In this document: piece after piece, positions 34,103 through 46,214 of the stretch
How positions within the stretch are numbered: the first letter of the stretch is position 1
Layout: every line of letters starts with the position of its first letter
Assembly: GCA_024516155.1 (NCBI GenBank)
Contig: JAJJXM010000022.1
Coordinates: 713,399-777,398, forward strand
Direction: 5' to 3'
DNA length: 64,000 nt
DNA from: Pyronema omphalodes
Lineage: Eukaryota; Ascomycota; Pezizomycetes; Pezizales; Pyronemataceae
Notes under the pieces: generated by a model
Seen by the model: the letters and a program-made list of their open reading frames with translations, nothing else
The model's database searches: none
What the model was told of the DNA's origin: nothing
Translations under genes and position numbers: made by a program

Positions 34103-35565
34103 TCACCTGACTTTCTTCTTCCCATACCAAGCACCAAATTCCATACACTCGCCCCCTCTCAATCCTCCTCCTTCAAACCAATTCCACATCAACTCCCTAT
34201 ACCAACTATCCCATTCATCCAGCTCCATTCCCTCTGCATCTCGAAGCATCGGTTCAAGTGCTTCAATCAATTGCACAAACAACAATCTCACCAGATGTCT
34301 CAACGCCAACTCCGCATCCGTCAGAGGACTCGGAAACTGATCACCATTTGAACTTCCCGAGCCAGATCCAGACCCAGCAACCGAAGAAGCTTTCCCAGAA
34401 TAATGATGATGGTGATAAGAAGAAGCACTAACAGAACCACCCCGTTTTCTTGATCCTGCACCGCAATATGTTTTTCCTGCGCTTTGGAAACTGTCTACTG
34501 AACTTCCGGATGTGGAGCGCCGTTTACTGGCTTTACTGTCGGCGTCGCTACTCCCGTCGCTGCCGCTGGATGTAGATGCGGAGGTGGACTCCCACCAGAT
34601 TTGGTCGAAGGGTAGGGCGAATCGTCGTTGGGAGAGAATGGAAACTCCGTCTTCGGTTAGGAAGGAGGCTTTTACTAGGGTGCAGGGTACTGGTGGGAGG
34701 TCGCGTTTGACAAGTGCTGAGGTTATCAGGGAGTTATAGGTGCTGATGAAGGGGTTTTCGGGGACGGAGAGGAATTGGGTTGTGGAGGTGATTTCGTAGG
34801 CGGATGTACCGGGGATATAGGCTGGGGTGGAAGGCCGGGAAAGGGTGCGGATTATGTAGTCGTCTGAAGATTGAAGAGTTAGTAAAAAATTGTCAATGGG
34901 TAAGGGATTACAAGAATTGTAAGAGAGGAAGAATTGGAAGAAAGAAAAGTGCACTTACTGCATTGAATCTCGAATAATCCCCCGGGTTTGATAATCCGTA
35001 ACACTTCCGAAATAATTTTAGAATACATATCCTTACTCGGATAACCCAACATGATATCTCTCATGAATACAAAATCGAAAGATTCCGCTTCGAATGGGAA
35101 TGGTGTTTCCAGAAAGTTGTGTTTGACGAATTTCCAATTGAGGTCTCTCATATCCATCTGGTTTCCTTCCATTAGATCCATCCCGACGAATTCTGTTCCC
35201 CTTTTCCCTCTTGCAAGAAAATCCTCATTCATCGCCGCTGACCATATTCCAGTTCCGCATCCCAAGTCCAACACTCTATCTGGTAGTTTTTCCACATCCC
35301 AATTAATAGTGCTGTATCCACCCCATAGCTCTCGACTCAATTCATGCCACAAAGTCTGTCTGCTCAATTCCTTAATATCGCATGGCAATGGATATGGCAA
35401 ATGTGATTTATCGTCCAAAAAATATTTCCTTCCATTCTTCATAACGGTTTGTGGATACTGATTTTTGTTGGAGGTGGAATGACGTTTTCTAGGGCGATTA
35501 CTTGGAGACGAAGGAGCGGATGCTGACATGATGGGATCGCTGAGGAGGGCGAAACCAAATTCCAT
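34103..35565 (-). CDS. SAM-dependent class I methyltransferase, 455 aa
   Basis: Exons 35,565-34,959 and 34,863-34,103 are separated by a 95-nt intron (GTAAGT...CTAACTCTTCAATCTTCAG). Splicing joins FEIQC-N-DYIIRTLSRPSTP. The SAM-binding motif I RVLDLGCGTGIW is at residues 97-108, followed by an acidic strand-2 motif FVGMDL and the motif FDFVFMRDIMLGY. The post-motif region IIKPGGLFEIQ lies just before the intron. The second half has a Ser/Gly/His-rich insertion of about 100 residues and a C-terminus EFGAWYGKKKVR typical of this fungal group. The substrate is unknown; relatives include LaeA/UmtA-like proteins. The start at 35,565 is the first ATG, but a second ATG 12 codons later is possible. 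An AG-GTGAGA donor-like site overlaps the stop, so a further exon is conceivable. Confidence 0.88.
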
Positions 35566-38500
35566 AAGGCCAGCTAAGGGGGGTTGATAATCCCGAAGGG
35601 GAGGGGCTTTTATATATGTCGCGCGCGACGCAGGAGGTGATGCGCAAGGCAGGAAGCTACCAGATGTACCTAACTACCAACCAAGGTAGTGCCGCTAAAA
35701 AGTGGGGACCCAAGTGTGTGAGTGGGACTAGCTAACGATTGAATTGCGTACAGGACATATGCAGAAGAAATCACTTACATTTGAGGGTTGTACGTAAGTA
35801 CTTGTGCAGGAGACGGCTGTCGTGGTGGTTGGGGGCGTGAGTTACAGCGGGAAGTTTTGTGAATGTCCCGTCCCGAAGGATTGGTAAATTGACGCCAAAG
35901 GGTGTCCCTGAATTGGCGAACCTGGATTGAATTGTGTCTTGTCGAACAGCCTTTCAAAAGAAACCGGAACAAAAGTCTCGCTCCTAGCCAAATAAAAAAA
36001 GCGTGGTAAAGCACAGAAATTTTACTTTTCCACAGCTTCCAGTGCCAATCTGTTCATTATCCTCCTACCCAGTTTGCTGCCCGTGGCGTGCGTGGTCTCG
36101 GACCAGAGGTAGATGGGAAGGGATGAAAATGGTTTCTACGGCCGGAGCCAAGTCTCCCAGCAGTCTGGGTCAGTGTTGCTTGTGTCGCGGAAAAAGCAAC
36201 GGTCTGTGAGTGAGACTGCCGGATGAGTGACTTGTGGTGAGGTGAGGACGGCAGGACAGGACAGGACAGGACAGGACAGGACGACAGAGGAGAAACAGGC
36301 GAACAGGCGAAGCCAAGCGAAAATATAGATATGCAGACGACAACTCTGTCGGGCCTGTAGGGCGCAGTAGTAGTAGCAGATTACGGGGTGGATCCGGTTG
36401 GGATGGACCGTTGGGTTTCGCTTCGAAAAGGCGGCAGCTCACGCGCTCACAGACGATAATGCGAGCTAAAAAGGCGCTTTTGTAGATCAGGGAGTGGGAG
36501 AGTCTTGGAGTCGAGTGGTTGGTAGCGGAGATGATGAAGAAGAGATAATAAAGAGGATGCGGGAGAGGCTTGGACTTGAATGGCTGTAGAGGAAATGACG
36601 AAGAGATGATAATAAACAGGGAGTGAGCAAGAGTTAGAAGAGTGAGAGTAGGTGAAAGAGTTGATTGGAATGAAAGGTGCAGAAGTTTCGATTCGGAAAC
36701 AAGTTGGCGAATTGTATCGTGTGTGAACAGTTGAAACAAATTGCAGAACCCACTGTAGTAGTTGTGTTTGCAGTGCAGAAACAAGTCTTCGCGGGGCAGC
36801 GGCAGAATCAGCGGGAATCAACAAGGGCAAACAACAAGATTTGCGATGGGTCGCGGATGGCTGAATATGTATGGGGATATAGCTAAATTTAAGGCAGTGG
36901 CGATTCAAGGCAGGCAAAATAGAGGCAGAGAGAGTTGCTCCGGGAATTCCACTGCTCCCTGCGAAAAATACCACTCACGCAGATGCAGATGCAGGCGATT
37001 AAGGTAAGACGGTGGATACGTATGGGTCGCCTGTAAGGATATGTATCCAGAGCAGAGGTTAGTATTAGTCGGGTTACGTTTTGCGTATAAACGCCTGCTC
37101 ACATGTGACGGGAGAGGGAGGACAGTAATAAATACAGCCGGAGAAAACACACGCGGAAACAATTATATCAGACGGTCCGGTTCCATGGGTGCCCTGCATG
37201 GGAATGGGGAATGGGGGATGGGGGATGGGTGATGGGAGATGAGGTTACATAGACAGCCGAGAGGGTGAGACAGCGGGACAGCAGAAAAGCGAGACAGACA
37301 GCGGGAGAGCATGTAGAATATCAAGACAGAGACAGCGAGAGACAGACAGACAGGCACACAGACACACAGAGACAGACGGAAACGCAGGAACAGAACACTC
37401 TCCCATCAGGCGTGTCTCTATTCGCAGCAATCAGCAATTCTCCGCGTCCGGAGATGTTGTGTTACACCTCATGAAAACAAATGCACTGGCGGGAAAGCTC
37501 ATCGTCAGGCAGGCATCTGAGGCCCTGCCTCCCCACACTCCCCCTAGCGGAAGGGAGATGATATTCAGCAGGGAGCATGGTGGTGGGAACTGGCAACCTT
37601 CATGCGGAAGGATTTCGTTCAGGAAGAGCGCCAGGAACTATGCTATAAACAGCAACCAACGATCGCCTGCAGCCTAGAACAGGTTGGTGGGTACTGTATT
37701 TTCAGCGTCTTGCGGGGAATACGAGTAACATCGAGCCTGAGAAGAGAATGGGTTTTGGGACTGCAAGCTGTTATTAACTCTGCGGGGATATGGCAATTGA
37801 TGTAAAACGAGGGGCTTTGGAATTTGTGATGCTATAAAGGGTATCGGTGAAGCGAGGAGGATGGTGCGGCGAAGAAAGGGAGAGGGGAAGGGCATGAAGG
37901 GAAGGGGGATTGGGGGAGGGGAGAAGGTCATGAAGGGGAAGAGTCTGACAGGACAGACAGTCTCCCAGTCTCAGAACAAGAAGGTAACGGTTGCTGTAAA
38001 GTGTGCGTGAGGGTGGAGATGTGACGACGATAGCCGTTGAGCTGAGGGATGGAGGAGTGGAGGTGGTGGAGCTACAAGAGGGGAGAAGCTGGGAGCTACA
38101 GGAGGAGGGGCAGCACATTGGCGCGTGGGGATGTAACCGATACGACTGGCTCGAAGCGGTTGGCAGATTGGCAGAGAGCTGAGCTGAGCTGGGCCAGGCT
38201 TGGATGGATCTAGGAAGTGCAGACAAGCTGGCCAAGCTGTCTGCCAGATACATATAAATAAAGGACCGAGTACTGTATTATGCTTGCAGACTGACACTGG
38301 TCAAGTTTCGTTTCATCTTCTTCGTTGTTTTGAATGCGTTTGAACGGAGCTTTGTGAGATGATCAAGCGTCCAGATAGCTCTCAGTGCAACACCTGCTCT
38401 GCTCTTTTTGTTTGTGTTTCATGATAGCTCTCCACCATTGTTTTGTTTATTATTCCTGAATTCTGAAATTGATATTTAGGCACTTTGAGCATTCTCACAA

Positions 38501-39551
38501 TCACAGGCAGGTACACCAGGACCTTGCCTCCGGGTTATGAATGCTTGCGTGCCAAGATCCAAAACTGACTGAGGGCCCAAAAACTGATCCCTTCAAGGCC
38601 GGTGATTTTGATGAATACCACGGATAGAGCTACTCAAGGGATCAGAAATCCAATATACTTTTTTTCCGTTTTGTTTGCATATTCTGCTCGACTGACCCAA
38701 TTCGACGACAACAGCACGTCGTCCTCACTAAACCAGCCTCCCCACCCCCCCCAACCTTCGTGATTCTCGTCGGCGGTGCAGGTTCGCAGCGAACTTAAAG
38801 TCAAGATCTCAGCGTCAATCCCTTTGTTCATCCGCTATCTCAGCCGCCCCGCCCCCCCCCTCGACCAACCAAACTCCCCCAATACACAACGCATTTCATA
38901 ATTCTTTGAGCTTCACAGCCTTTTCGAGCTTCGCGAGCACCGGTTTGCATTGTTCTTTGTGAGAAAAAAAAACATTCAACGCCGCCGCCGATCCCGCCAC
39001 CTTCTAAACCCGCAAAGGTCAAAAGCCATCGTAGACAACCCGCAAACGTCACCCTCCTTCGAACTCTCCGCCAACCTCTCCCATCCATCTCCATCAACCC
39101 ACTCCCATCGTCCTGACTACACCAACACCTGAATCATCCATCCACGATATATCTCCACTTCGGTATTCCGAGAGAGTCGTCTTCGCTTCGTCTGATCTCG
39201 CGAAGAGCTGTTCGTCTACTCTGCTCCCTCGGTTTTCGTGCCGTTGTCTCGTGCCCCGCCAACCACCATCCAAGTTTCATATCATCGCCGTGCACCGTCG
39301 AAACCGTCGAAACCGTCGAAAGTTTCGAGGAAGTGAGCCAAGGTTGAGCAGTGAAAGGTACTTCTCTAGATGTTCTTCTGCAGATTTACAATCAAAATAT
39401 CAACTGAAGAAGTCTTCTGCATCCCCGATCCCTCGTAACTATCTCGTGCCCATCCCAGACAGCCCGACTATCCCGTCGTGTTTCGCACTGCTCCAGGCTA
39501 CTATACCTGGGTAGACAGCGAACAGACCAACCTTAAGTGGTTCAGTGTCGA
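35566..39551. other. Long divergent intergenic region with strand-biased composition
   Basis: A 4-kb gap between divergent genes. From about 36,200 to 38,230 the plus strand is strongly purine-rich (CT-rich on the minus strand), including a GGACA array. This fits a long pyrimidine-rich leader or promoter of the minus-strand methyltransferase. An AAT-GTAAGT donor-like site near 35,780 on the minus strand could belong to a 5' UTR intron. From about 38,640 the plus strand becomes C/T-rich, probably the CCR4 promoter and 5' UTR. The ORFs of 60-200 codons here follow this bias and have no domains. Confidence 0.5.
36252..36282. repeat. (GGACA)n pentanucleotide array
   Basis: Six perfect AGGAC/GGACA units in the purine-rich strand segment. 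Confidence 0.9.
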
Positions 39552-41910
39552 ATGGCCGAAGGTTATGCGCACTTCCAGCATCACTCATATTCCACCTTCT
39601 CACCCCAACAACGTCTGCGACGCGGAACGCCGCCACAAACACCATCACCTTCACGATCACCCGCCCCACAATCTCCGGGAGCCTTCTATTACAACCAGAA
39701 TACAGGGCATTCTCTCAGCATGATGAATCCTCCGCACCGGTATGGCATGCCTCAAGCAGGCAAGCTCATGCCAGGCTTCGGGCAACAAAACCCACACCAT
39801 CTAGATCAGTCACTGGGACACTTGCAGAATGCCGGTAACAACAACATCTCCGGTAGCCATCAGCACAACATCTCTGGCCACTTCGGCAATGGCAACTATC
39901 CATCCCCTCAGCACACCAACTCCACCGTGGACATGCGGAATACCTCAACGCACTGGCAGGAGCAGCACCAGCTGTTAGCCGTATCGCGTAATTCGGGGGA
40001 GCCTCACTTCCACGCCCGGAAGGCAGCTTTGGAAAATAAAAACTCGTCAGCAACGTTAACTATTGCCAACAGCAGCACCCCCAATCCGTACAGCAATACT
40101 CCGGTTTCTTCGAACCGAAAGGATGGACCACCTGCTGATGTCGGAGAGCCAAAGAATGCACATGAGGGCGAGAGGCAGGACTGGAACGCATTGGACTTGG
40201 GTGGCCAAGGTCTACACGCTCTCTCCAATGCCCTTTTTAACTACACCTTTCTCGACAAACTCTACATCAACCACAACAAGCTCACAAAGCTCCCTGCCGC
40301 TATCGGGAAGCTCAAGCTACTACAAGTTCTAGATGCATCAAGCAACCAGTTGACAGAGCTTCCCCCGGAGCTTGGCATGCTCACGAACCTCAAACAGCTT
40401 CTGGTATTCGACAACAAGCTGAATATGCTGCCGTTTGAACTTGGATCTTTATATAGGCTGGAAGTAATGGGGGTAGAGGGCAATCCTTTGGACGACTCTT
40501 ATAAGCAGATTCTGGTCAAGGAGGGAACCCGATCTTTGATTATGAATCTCCGTGACAACTCGCCAGGTAAGTTGTGGTTAACTTTTCCATCCAGCGCTTG
40601 TCTGACTTTTGCATTAGCGGACGCTATTCCTCAACCGCCGGTAGAGCGTGACTGGATCGTCCTCGATGACACGAAGAACCCTAATGCTGAGATCGACTCT
40701 TTCCAGGTGGTTTCCTACAATATCTTGTGCGAGAAATACGCAACTGCCACCCAATACGGATATGCCGCCAACTGGACTCTCGACTGGCAGTATCGTAGGG
40801 AGCGCATTTTGAACCAATTGATAGAATCTAAGGCCGATATTGTATGCCTTCAGGAGGTCGACGCCGAGAGTTACGATGAATACCTTGTTCCCAATATGGC
40901 CAACTCCAACTATGATGGATATCATCAAGTCAAGACTCGTGCTAGGACCATGTCTCCCAGCGAGAGCAAGAAAGTTGACGGCTGTGCAACCTTCTGGAGG
41001 AGTGACAAGTATGTGGAATTCATGTCTGATTGAGATTAATACTAACCGTAATAGATACACTATGCTAGCCAAGCACTCTCTCAACTTTGCTCAAATCGCT
41101 ATCAACCGGGAAGACTTGAAGAAGACTGTCGATATCTTCAACCGTGTTATGCCCAAGGATAACATTGCCACCATCATCTTGCTCGAGAACAGACAGACTG
41201 GCTCCAGATTGCTGGTCGCTAACGTCCACATTACCTGGGACCCTGAATTTAGAGATGTAAAGCTTGTACAGGTCGCTATTCTCTTGGAAGAAATTCAGAA
41301 ACAGGCTGCTATTTGGCATGATATTAAATCTCCCCGGGATGCCTCATTACCACCGGGACCAGTTTACACCGAAACCTCCCAAATTCCGTTGTTGATTTGT
41401 GGTGATTTCAACTCAATCGCAGACAGCGGAGTATATGAGCTACTATCTAAGGGAGCGATCGCATCAGACCATGACGATTTGATAGGACGATCATATGGAC
41501 AATTGACCGAGGATGGTATATCACACCCATTTGCGCTCAAGAGTTCATACTCTCACGTGGGAGAGCTCAAATTTACCAACTACACCCCTGGATTCACTGG
41601 TGTCATTGACTACATTTGGTACACTGCCAACTCTCTCACCGTTACCGGACTTCTTGGAAATGTGGATGAGAAATATCTTTCTACTGTTCCTGGATTTCCT
41701 AATGCCCATTTCCCCAGCGAGTAAGTTTTGCATCCCCCCCTCCCCCCCCAAAAAAGAAAAAAAAGAAAAAAAAAACAATTCCCTTTACTAACCCTCGTCA
41801 GCCACATTCTTCTACAATCAGAATTTCAGGTCAAGCCGCGGAAAGAAATCGTCAAGAAACCACCACCCCCCGACTTCGGATCTGGCAGCGGAAACAACGC
41901 TCGGCGATAG
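39552..41910 (+). CDS. ccr4: CCR4-type poly(A)-specific 3' exonuclease, 726 aa
   Basis: Four exons: 39,552-40,566, 40,618-41,008, 41,055-41,720 and 41,802-41,910, with introns of 51, 46 and 81 nt. The first intron is in frame without a stop, so an unspliced reading misleadingly adds 17 residues. The N-terminus is Gln/Pro/His-rich (MAEGYAHFQHH). Leucine-rich repeats follow at about 210-330, which in Ccr4 contact Caf1/Pop2. An EEP nuclease domain occupies about 365-720: SYNILCEKYA (Asn), CLQEVDAESYDEYL (Glu), VHITWDP, GDFNSIADS (Asp, Asn), VIDYIWY (Asp) and PSDH (Asp-His). The final catalytic Asp codon is split by intron 3. It is the deadenylase subunit of Ccr4-Not in cytoplasmic mRNA decay. 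The start at 39,552 is the first ATG in frame; the upstream GTG extension is not needed. Confidence 0.95.
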
Positions 41911-43001
41911 GGCGCACGAGCTTGAGACTCTGAGATTTCGAAGCAACGAAATGAATCATGATTTTACTGTTCGATTGGTTAATGCTGGAGTGTGTGTATA
42001 TCGGGTCTTGGTTGTCACTTGGGCTGTGTTGAGTGTGCAGGTGGGCTTTGTTGAGAGGCGTACAGTAGGGCATTTGCTTTAGGCGCAGTGTTGGTTTTGT
42101 CTTTTTTTTCTGTCTGTTTTTTTCTCTTTCCTTTTGTGCTTTCTTCTCTGTCTTTTTCTCTCTCTCATTTTGCTTTTCAAGCTGTGGGACGTAGTTTTAG
42201 GTGTGCGATACTGGAGTAAGATTTCCACACGCCTGCTCTTATTAGTTATTTCTCTTAAGATTTCTGGTGTAGAGGAATCATATATCGGGTAATCACAAAC
42301 AAAACTTCATTTCCCGTCTTCTGGCTTTAGTTTTTCTTTTCATTTTGTGCTTCTTTTTCTCTTTTGCTGGTTTTTCACGAGAACCTAGTTTTCGCTTTGT
42401 GTAATTGTGTAATGCGGTGTGTGTGTCAGGGTTTCAAGATATGTGTTTATAGTTTGGCCTGTGTTTTCTGCCATTCTGGCTGTGTGTAAGCTATCGAACA
42501 AGTTCGATCTCGCATCTCATCTACGTACTCTATGTACATATGCGTCTGTGGCTCGATTTTCGTACCCGTTCGGTCCGGTTTCCGTGAATTGTGGGGAAAT
42601 GAAAGCTTAGGATTTACACCATCACGTGATATACCGAACCGCCGACGCGAAACATCCGTGACACCGAACGTCACCCAAATTTCTGACCCGCCATACATAA
42701 CACCTCCACCCGCCCGCGATCTACCATAGGTCTTACACCTCGCCCCTGCTACATACCGAGTTCCACTGTCGCCTACCCTCAATGAACGCTGTCAATGCTT
42801 CTCTACCTCCAGCGGTAAATACTCTTGCAAAATGGATACTGGACTGCGTGCGCATGTCACACGAGCGCCATGAGTAACTACTGAAGAAGCGACAACAACA
42901 ATCGAACAATACGGTAGAGCAGCATTGACGGCACCACTCGGGTATGGCGACGGTAACACTCTCAGCAACCCCGTACTGACAGCCTCTTCTTAGTCATCGA
43001 C
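41911..43001. other. Intergenic: CCR4 terminator and downstream promoter
   Basis: T-rich stretches at 42,100-42,180 and 42,300-42,400 are consistent with a CCR4 3' UTR and polyadenylation region. No gene is seen. The last 400 bp probably contain the promoter of the 43,002 gene. Confidence 0.4.
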
Positions 43002-44049
43002 ATGGCATCTCTCACTCCCCTCCGCTTCTTCATCCGACCGACTATCTTCGCCGCCCCCGCCCGCTGCACTCGCTCTTATGCCAACAAGGCCAAAGCCCTG
43101 CGGAAGCCAAAAACCTTCGTTCCACCAGCCAAGGGTACCAAGCCCACTGTGAAGCCTTCCTTTATTGTAAAGCCCGCCGTTCCCGCTCCTGGCAAGATCG
43201 CGCCTGTCGCTCCCGCCGCTCCCGTTGCTCAAGTCGCAAAGACCGCTCCCATAACCATTCAGGATGTACTTGCACAGACAGGATTTAAGACGGTTCAAGA
43301 GAAGTTGGCGTTGGTAGGGAAGCCGCAGTTACTATTTGCGGGTCATCCGAAGAGGTTCATTTGGGCGGTTTATGGTGTGGCGGGGTGCTTTGCGGCTTTC
43401 GGGGCAAATTTTTACAGGGAGAATATCTTGAATGCACCAAAGGATTTGCCTGATTGGGTTAAGAAGATGGTGTATGTCGGTTGCGCTTTCGTCGCGATTG
43501 TGGCGGGTGTGGCGGCGTGGTTTCCTACAAGGTGAGTGATATTTTGGGTTCTACGGTGGAGGGAAGGGCAGGGAGATGAGGTGCTGGGACTCCATTGCAT
43601 GCTCGTTGAGGAAAGCTGTGATAGTTGTACTGCGCATCACAGCATCCTGCCTCTACTCCAGCTTCAAGCGCTCCGAAATGAAGCTTCAATGCTAATAGCT
43701 TCACAGAATTGTCGAGAAGATTTACTACATCCCCGCCAAGAGCGGATTCGACGTCCTCCTCTACCGCCGCCCCGCGCTCCCTATGCTTCCCTGGAAAAAG
43801 ATCCAAGTCCCCGCCAAATCCGTCACGTTGGAGACCGAATTTCACCCTGTTGTCGAAGTGATCAAGGCCGAGCCTCATCTTTCACTCATGGAGAAGGCCT
43901 TGAAATACTTCCAGGAGGGTGTTGCAACTTCTAATTTCAAGAGCATTTATGTCAATGGAAAGAAACTTCATTTACATAAGCAGGGTTGGGTGTGGGAGAG
44001 AAGAGGATTGGATATCCTCTTCAAGAAGCATGGTAACTTGAAGTACTAG
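43002..44049 (+). CDS. Mitochondrial two-TM protein, Mrx15/TMEM223-like (290 aa)
   Basis: Exons 43,002-43,531 and 43,707-44,049 flank a 175-nt intron (GTGAGT, GCTAAT branch, CACAG acceptor), restoring FPTR-IVEKIYYIPAKSG. The N-terminus MASLTPLRFFIRPTIFAA is an Arg-containing amphipathic mitochondrial presequence, followed by a Lys/Pro/Ala-rich linker. Two hydrophobic segments lie at about residues 114-136 and 154-174. The C-terminal soluble domain contains RRPALPMLPWKKIQVPAKSV and ends LDILFKKHGNLKY. Architecture (presequence, TM hairpin, matrix domain) matches the TMEM70/186/223 family, whose yeast member Mrx15 is a mitoribosome receptor that acts alongside Mba1. The assignment is by architecture and memory, so the family is tentative although the gene is well supported. 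Confidence 0.82.
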
Positions 44050-44868
44050 AGAGTACAGATGGGAGGAACTGAATGCAAAGATGGGATGGGTTGGGAGAGA
44101 TGGAGTTCGGTGCTATTAAGCTCTCAGGAAGCTTGAAGTAACAGCGGAAAATTACGGCTTGCTGAGAGGGGCGGGGTTGGAGACATGGTCTGCAAGGGGG
44201 GGAGGCTTGGGTGCAATGATCGAAAATTACGGATGACAGATATGAGAAAGAGTAGAAGAGAGACGGCGGAAAATTCAAGCGACGGAGATGGAACAACTAC
44301 GGCCAGTGTAAAACATTGTACAATATTCAATAGATTGATGATACCAATTGTCTTTTCTCGTTGAATATGCGATATTCACTGTGCCATCGGCGGACAGGTG
44401 TGGGGGGAAATGATGGGAATAGCGGTAATTACGAAATTACGCGGACTCCCAGTGAGAAATACAACAAAAAACGGGGAGAAATCGGATGGTCTTTCGGGGA
44501 GTTCAACGGTCCGGATAAACAGCTCCCACCGGCTGTGGTGTCGTGTGTTTCGGGTGGGATGAGCAGAGGCCAGCGGTGTTTGGCTGTGGAGTTATGCAGC
44601 TGCTTAACTAAGAAAGTCACTGCATACGCTAACCAGCACTAACCTAGCGTGCGGCCCGTCTTGGTCAACCTTATCGTCGCAGCTCGCATTATCTAATCCG
44701 GTAACCTCTCCGAGTGAAGCTGGCAGAACCTGGACTCCCAACCGCCACACCAAGTCTTTCGAGCAGAGTTCAACCTCAAATTTTATACACGAAACTCCTG
44801 ACACATCGTCAACCGTCATCGACGCCCATCTCTCATTACCCATTACACGCGTCGAAACACCACTGCCG
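44050..44868. other. Intergenic
   Basis: Contains no convincing gene. The 300 bp before 44,869 are C-rich and likely the PDX1 promoter and leader. Confidence 0.4.
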
Positions 44869-46214
44869 ATGGCTTCTCTACACCGTCTCACAGCTCCCCT
44901 CCGCCGCCAGGTGCTTACGCGCGGTATGTAACGATCATGAAAACCCCACCGCGGCCTCCGTCTGACAAAAAATGCTTCAGGATTCCGCACTGCAACCCCT
45001 TACAATGCCGCCCAGCCCATGACGATGCCCGCCATGTCTCCCACAATGACTGAGGGAGCCATTACCAGCTGGAAGGTGAAGGAGGGTTTGTCTACCTATG
45101 TCCCCCACCACACTACCCCACTAACTCCGATCTAGGAGAGGCTTTCGCCGCCGGTGACGTCCTTCTTGAGATCGAAACCGACAAAGCCCAGATAGATGTT
45201 GAAGCACAGGATGATGGAGTTATGGCCAAAATTATTATCCCCGCAGGAACCAAGAACATCGCCGTTGGAACTCGTGTCGCTATTCTCGCCGAGGAGGGAG
45301 ACGACCTTGCTACCCTTGAGATTCCCGCCGACAAGAAGGCCGTTGCTACCGAAAAGGCAAAGGAGTCAATTACTCCCCAGGCTGCCAAAATTGTGCGTGT
45401 TGCCGACGAGGCACCCAAGACCACCGAGGCCTCAAGCGAATCTACCCCCGAGACCTCCCACACCAAGGTCCCTACCCACCCTTCTCCCTCCGTTATGTCT
45501 CTTCTCAAATCCAACAACCTCGACGCTGCCTCAATTAAGGGTTCCGGACCCAAGGGCCGTCTTCTCAAGGGTGACGTCCTTGCTCACCTCGGTCTAATCT
45601 CCAAGAGCGCCCCCACCGAGCTCTCCAAGCGTATCAAGACCCTCTCCAAGCTCGACCTTTCCAACATCAAGGTTGCCGCTCCCAAGCCCGCCCCTGCTCC
45701 CGCAAAGAAGCCTGAGCCCAAGAAGGCTACTCCTCCTCCTGCTCCCAAGCTCGCCGAGCTCTCCATTCCAGTCAGCTTCGCCAACATTCTCGCCGCATCT
45801 CAGCGCCGCAACATCCCCCTCTCCCAGACTATCAACGCCGCCATTAGCCACGCGAACGCCTCTCTCCCAGCACAGAAGACTGCTCCCACCCAGGATGAGC
45901 TGTTTAACGACCTCCTCGGTCTCCCCAACAAGCCCCGCCGTGCAACCGTCGGTTCATTTGCCCCCACTATCACCCCTCTACCACGGCCCGGAGCTGCTAT
46001 TTCCGTACAGCCTCGCAGTGTAGATATCTTTGACGAGCTCCTTGGCGTATCGGCGGAGGTTATCAACAAGCGAACACAGCCCCGGGATGGTATTATTGCC
46101 GGTGGCGAGAACTTGGTTGCGTTGAAGGTCCAGGAGTCCGAGAGGGAACGCGCGAGAGTATTTTTGGACAGATTCAAGGCGGCGGTTGAGGGAGGTGCTG
46201 AGGCATTGCTATAG
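44869..46214 (+). CDS. pdx1: Pyruvate dehydrogenase complex protein X (E3-binding protein), 412 aa
   Basis: Three exons: 44,869-44,923, 44,981-45,085 and 45,136-46,214, with introns of 57 and 50 nt (the second donor is GTTTGT with a CTAAC branch). A presequence MASLHRLTAPLRRQVLTRGF precedes the lipoyl domain at about 30-105: MPAMSPTMTEGAITSWKVKE, then EIETDKAQIDVEAQDDG with lipoyl-Lys at residue 70. A peripheral-subunit-binding domain lies at about 166-205 (PSVMSLLKSNNLDAASIKG, KGRLLKGDVLAHLG), followed by Pro/Ala/Lys linkers. The C-terminal part has no HxxxDG acyltransferase motif, which separates protein X from catalytic E2. It anchors dihydrolipoamide dehydrogenase (E3) to the E2 core in the mitochondrial matrix. 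The short first exons are missed by ORF calling. Confidence 0.95.

Noticed and set aside
36170..38297. Several ORFs of 100-200 codons on the minus strand
   Set aside because: Ser/Pro/Leu-rich translations of a pyrimidine-rich strand without domains, initiated at arbitrary codons.
45113..46177. Long ORFs antisense to or out of frame with PDX1
   Set aside because: Shadow frames of a GC-rich coding exon.
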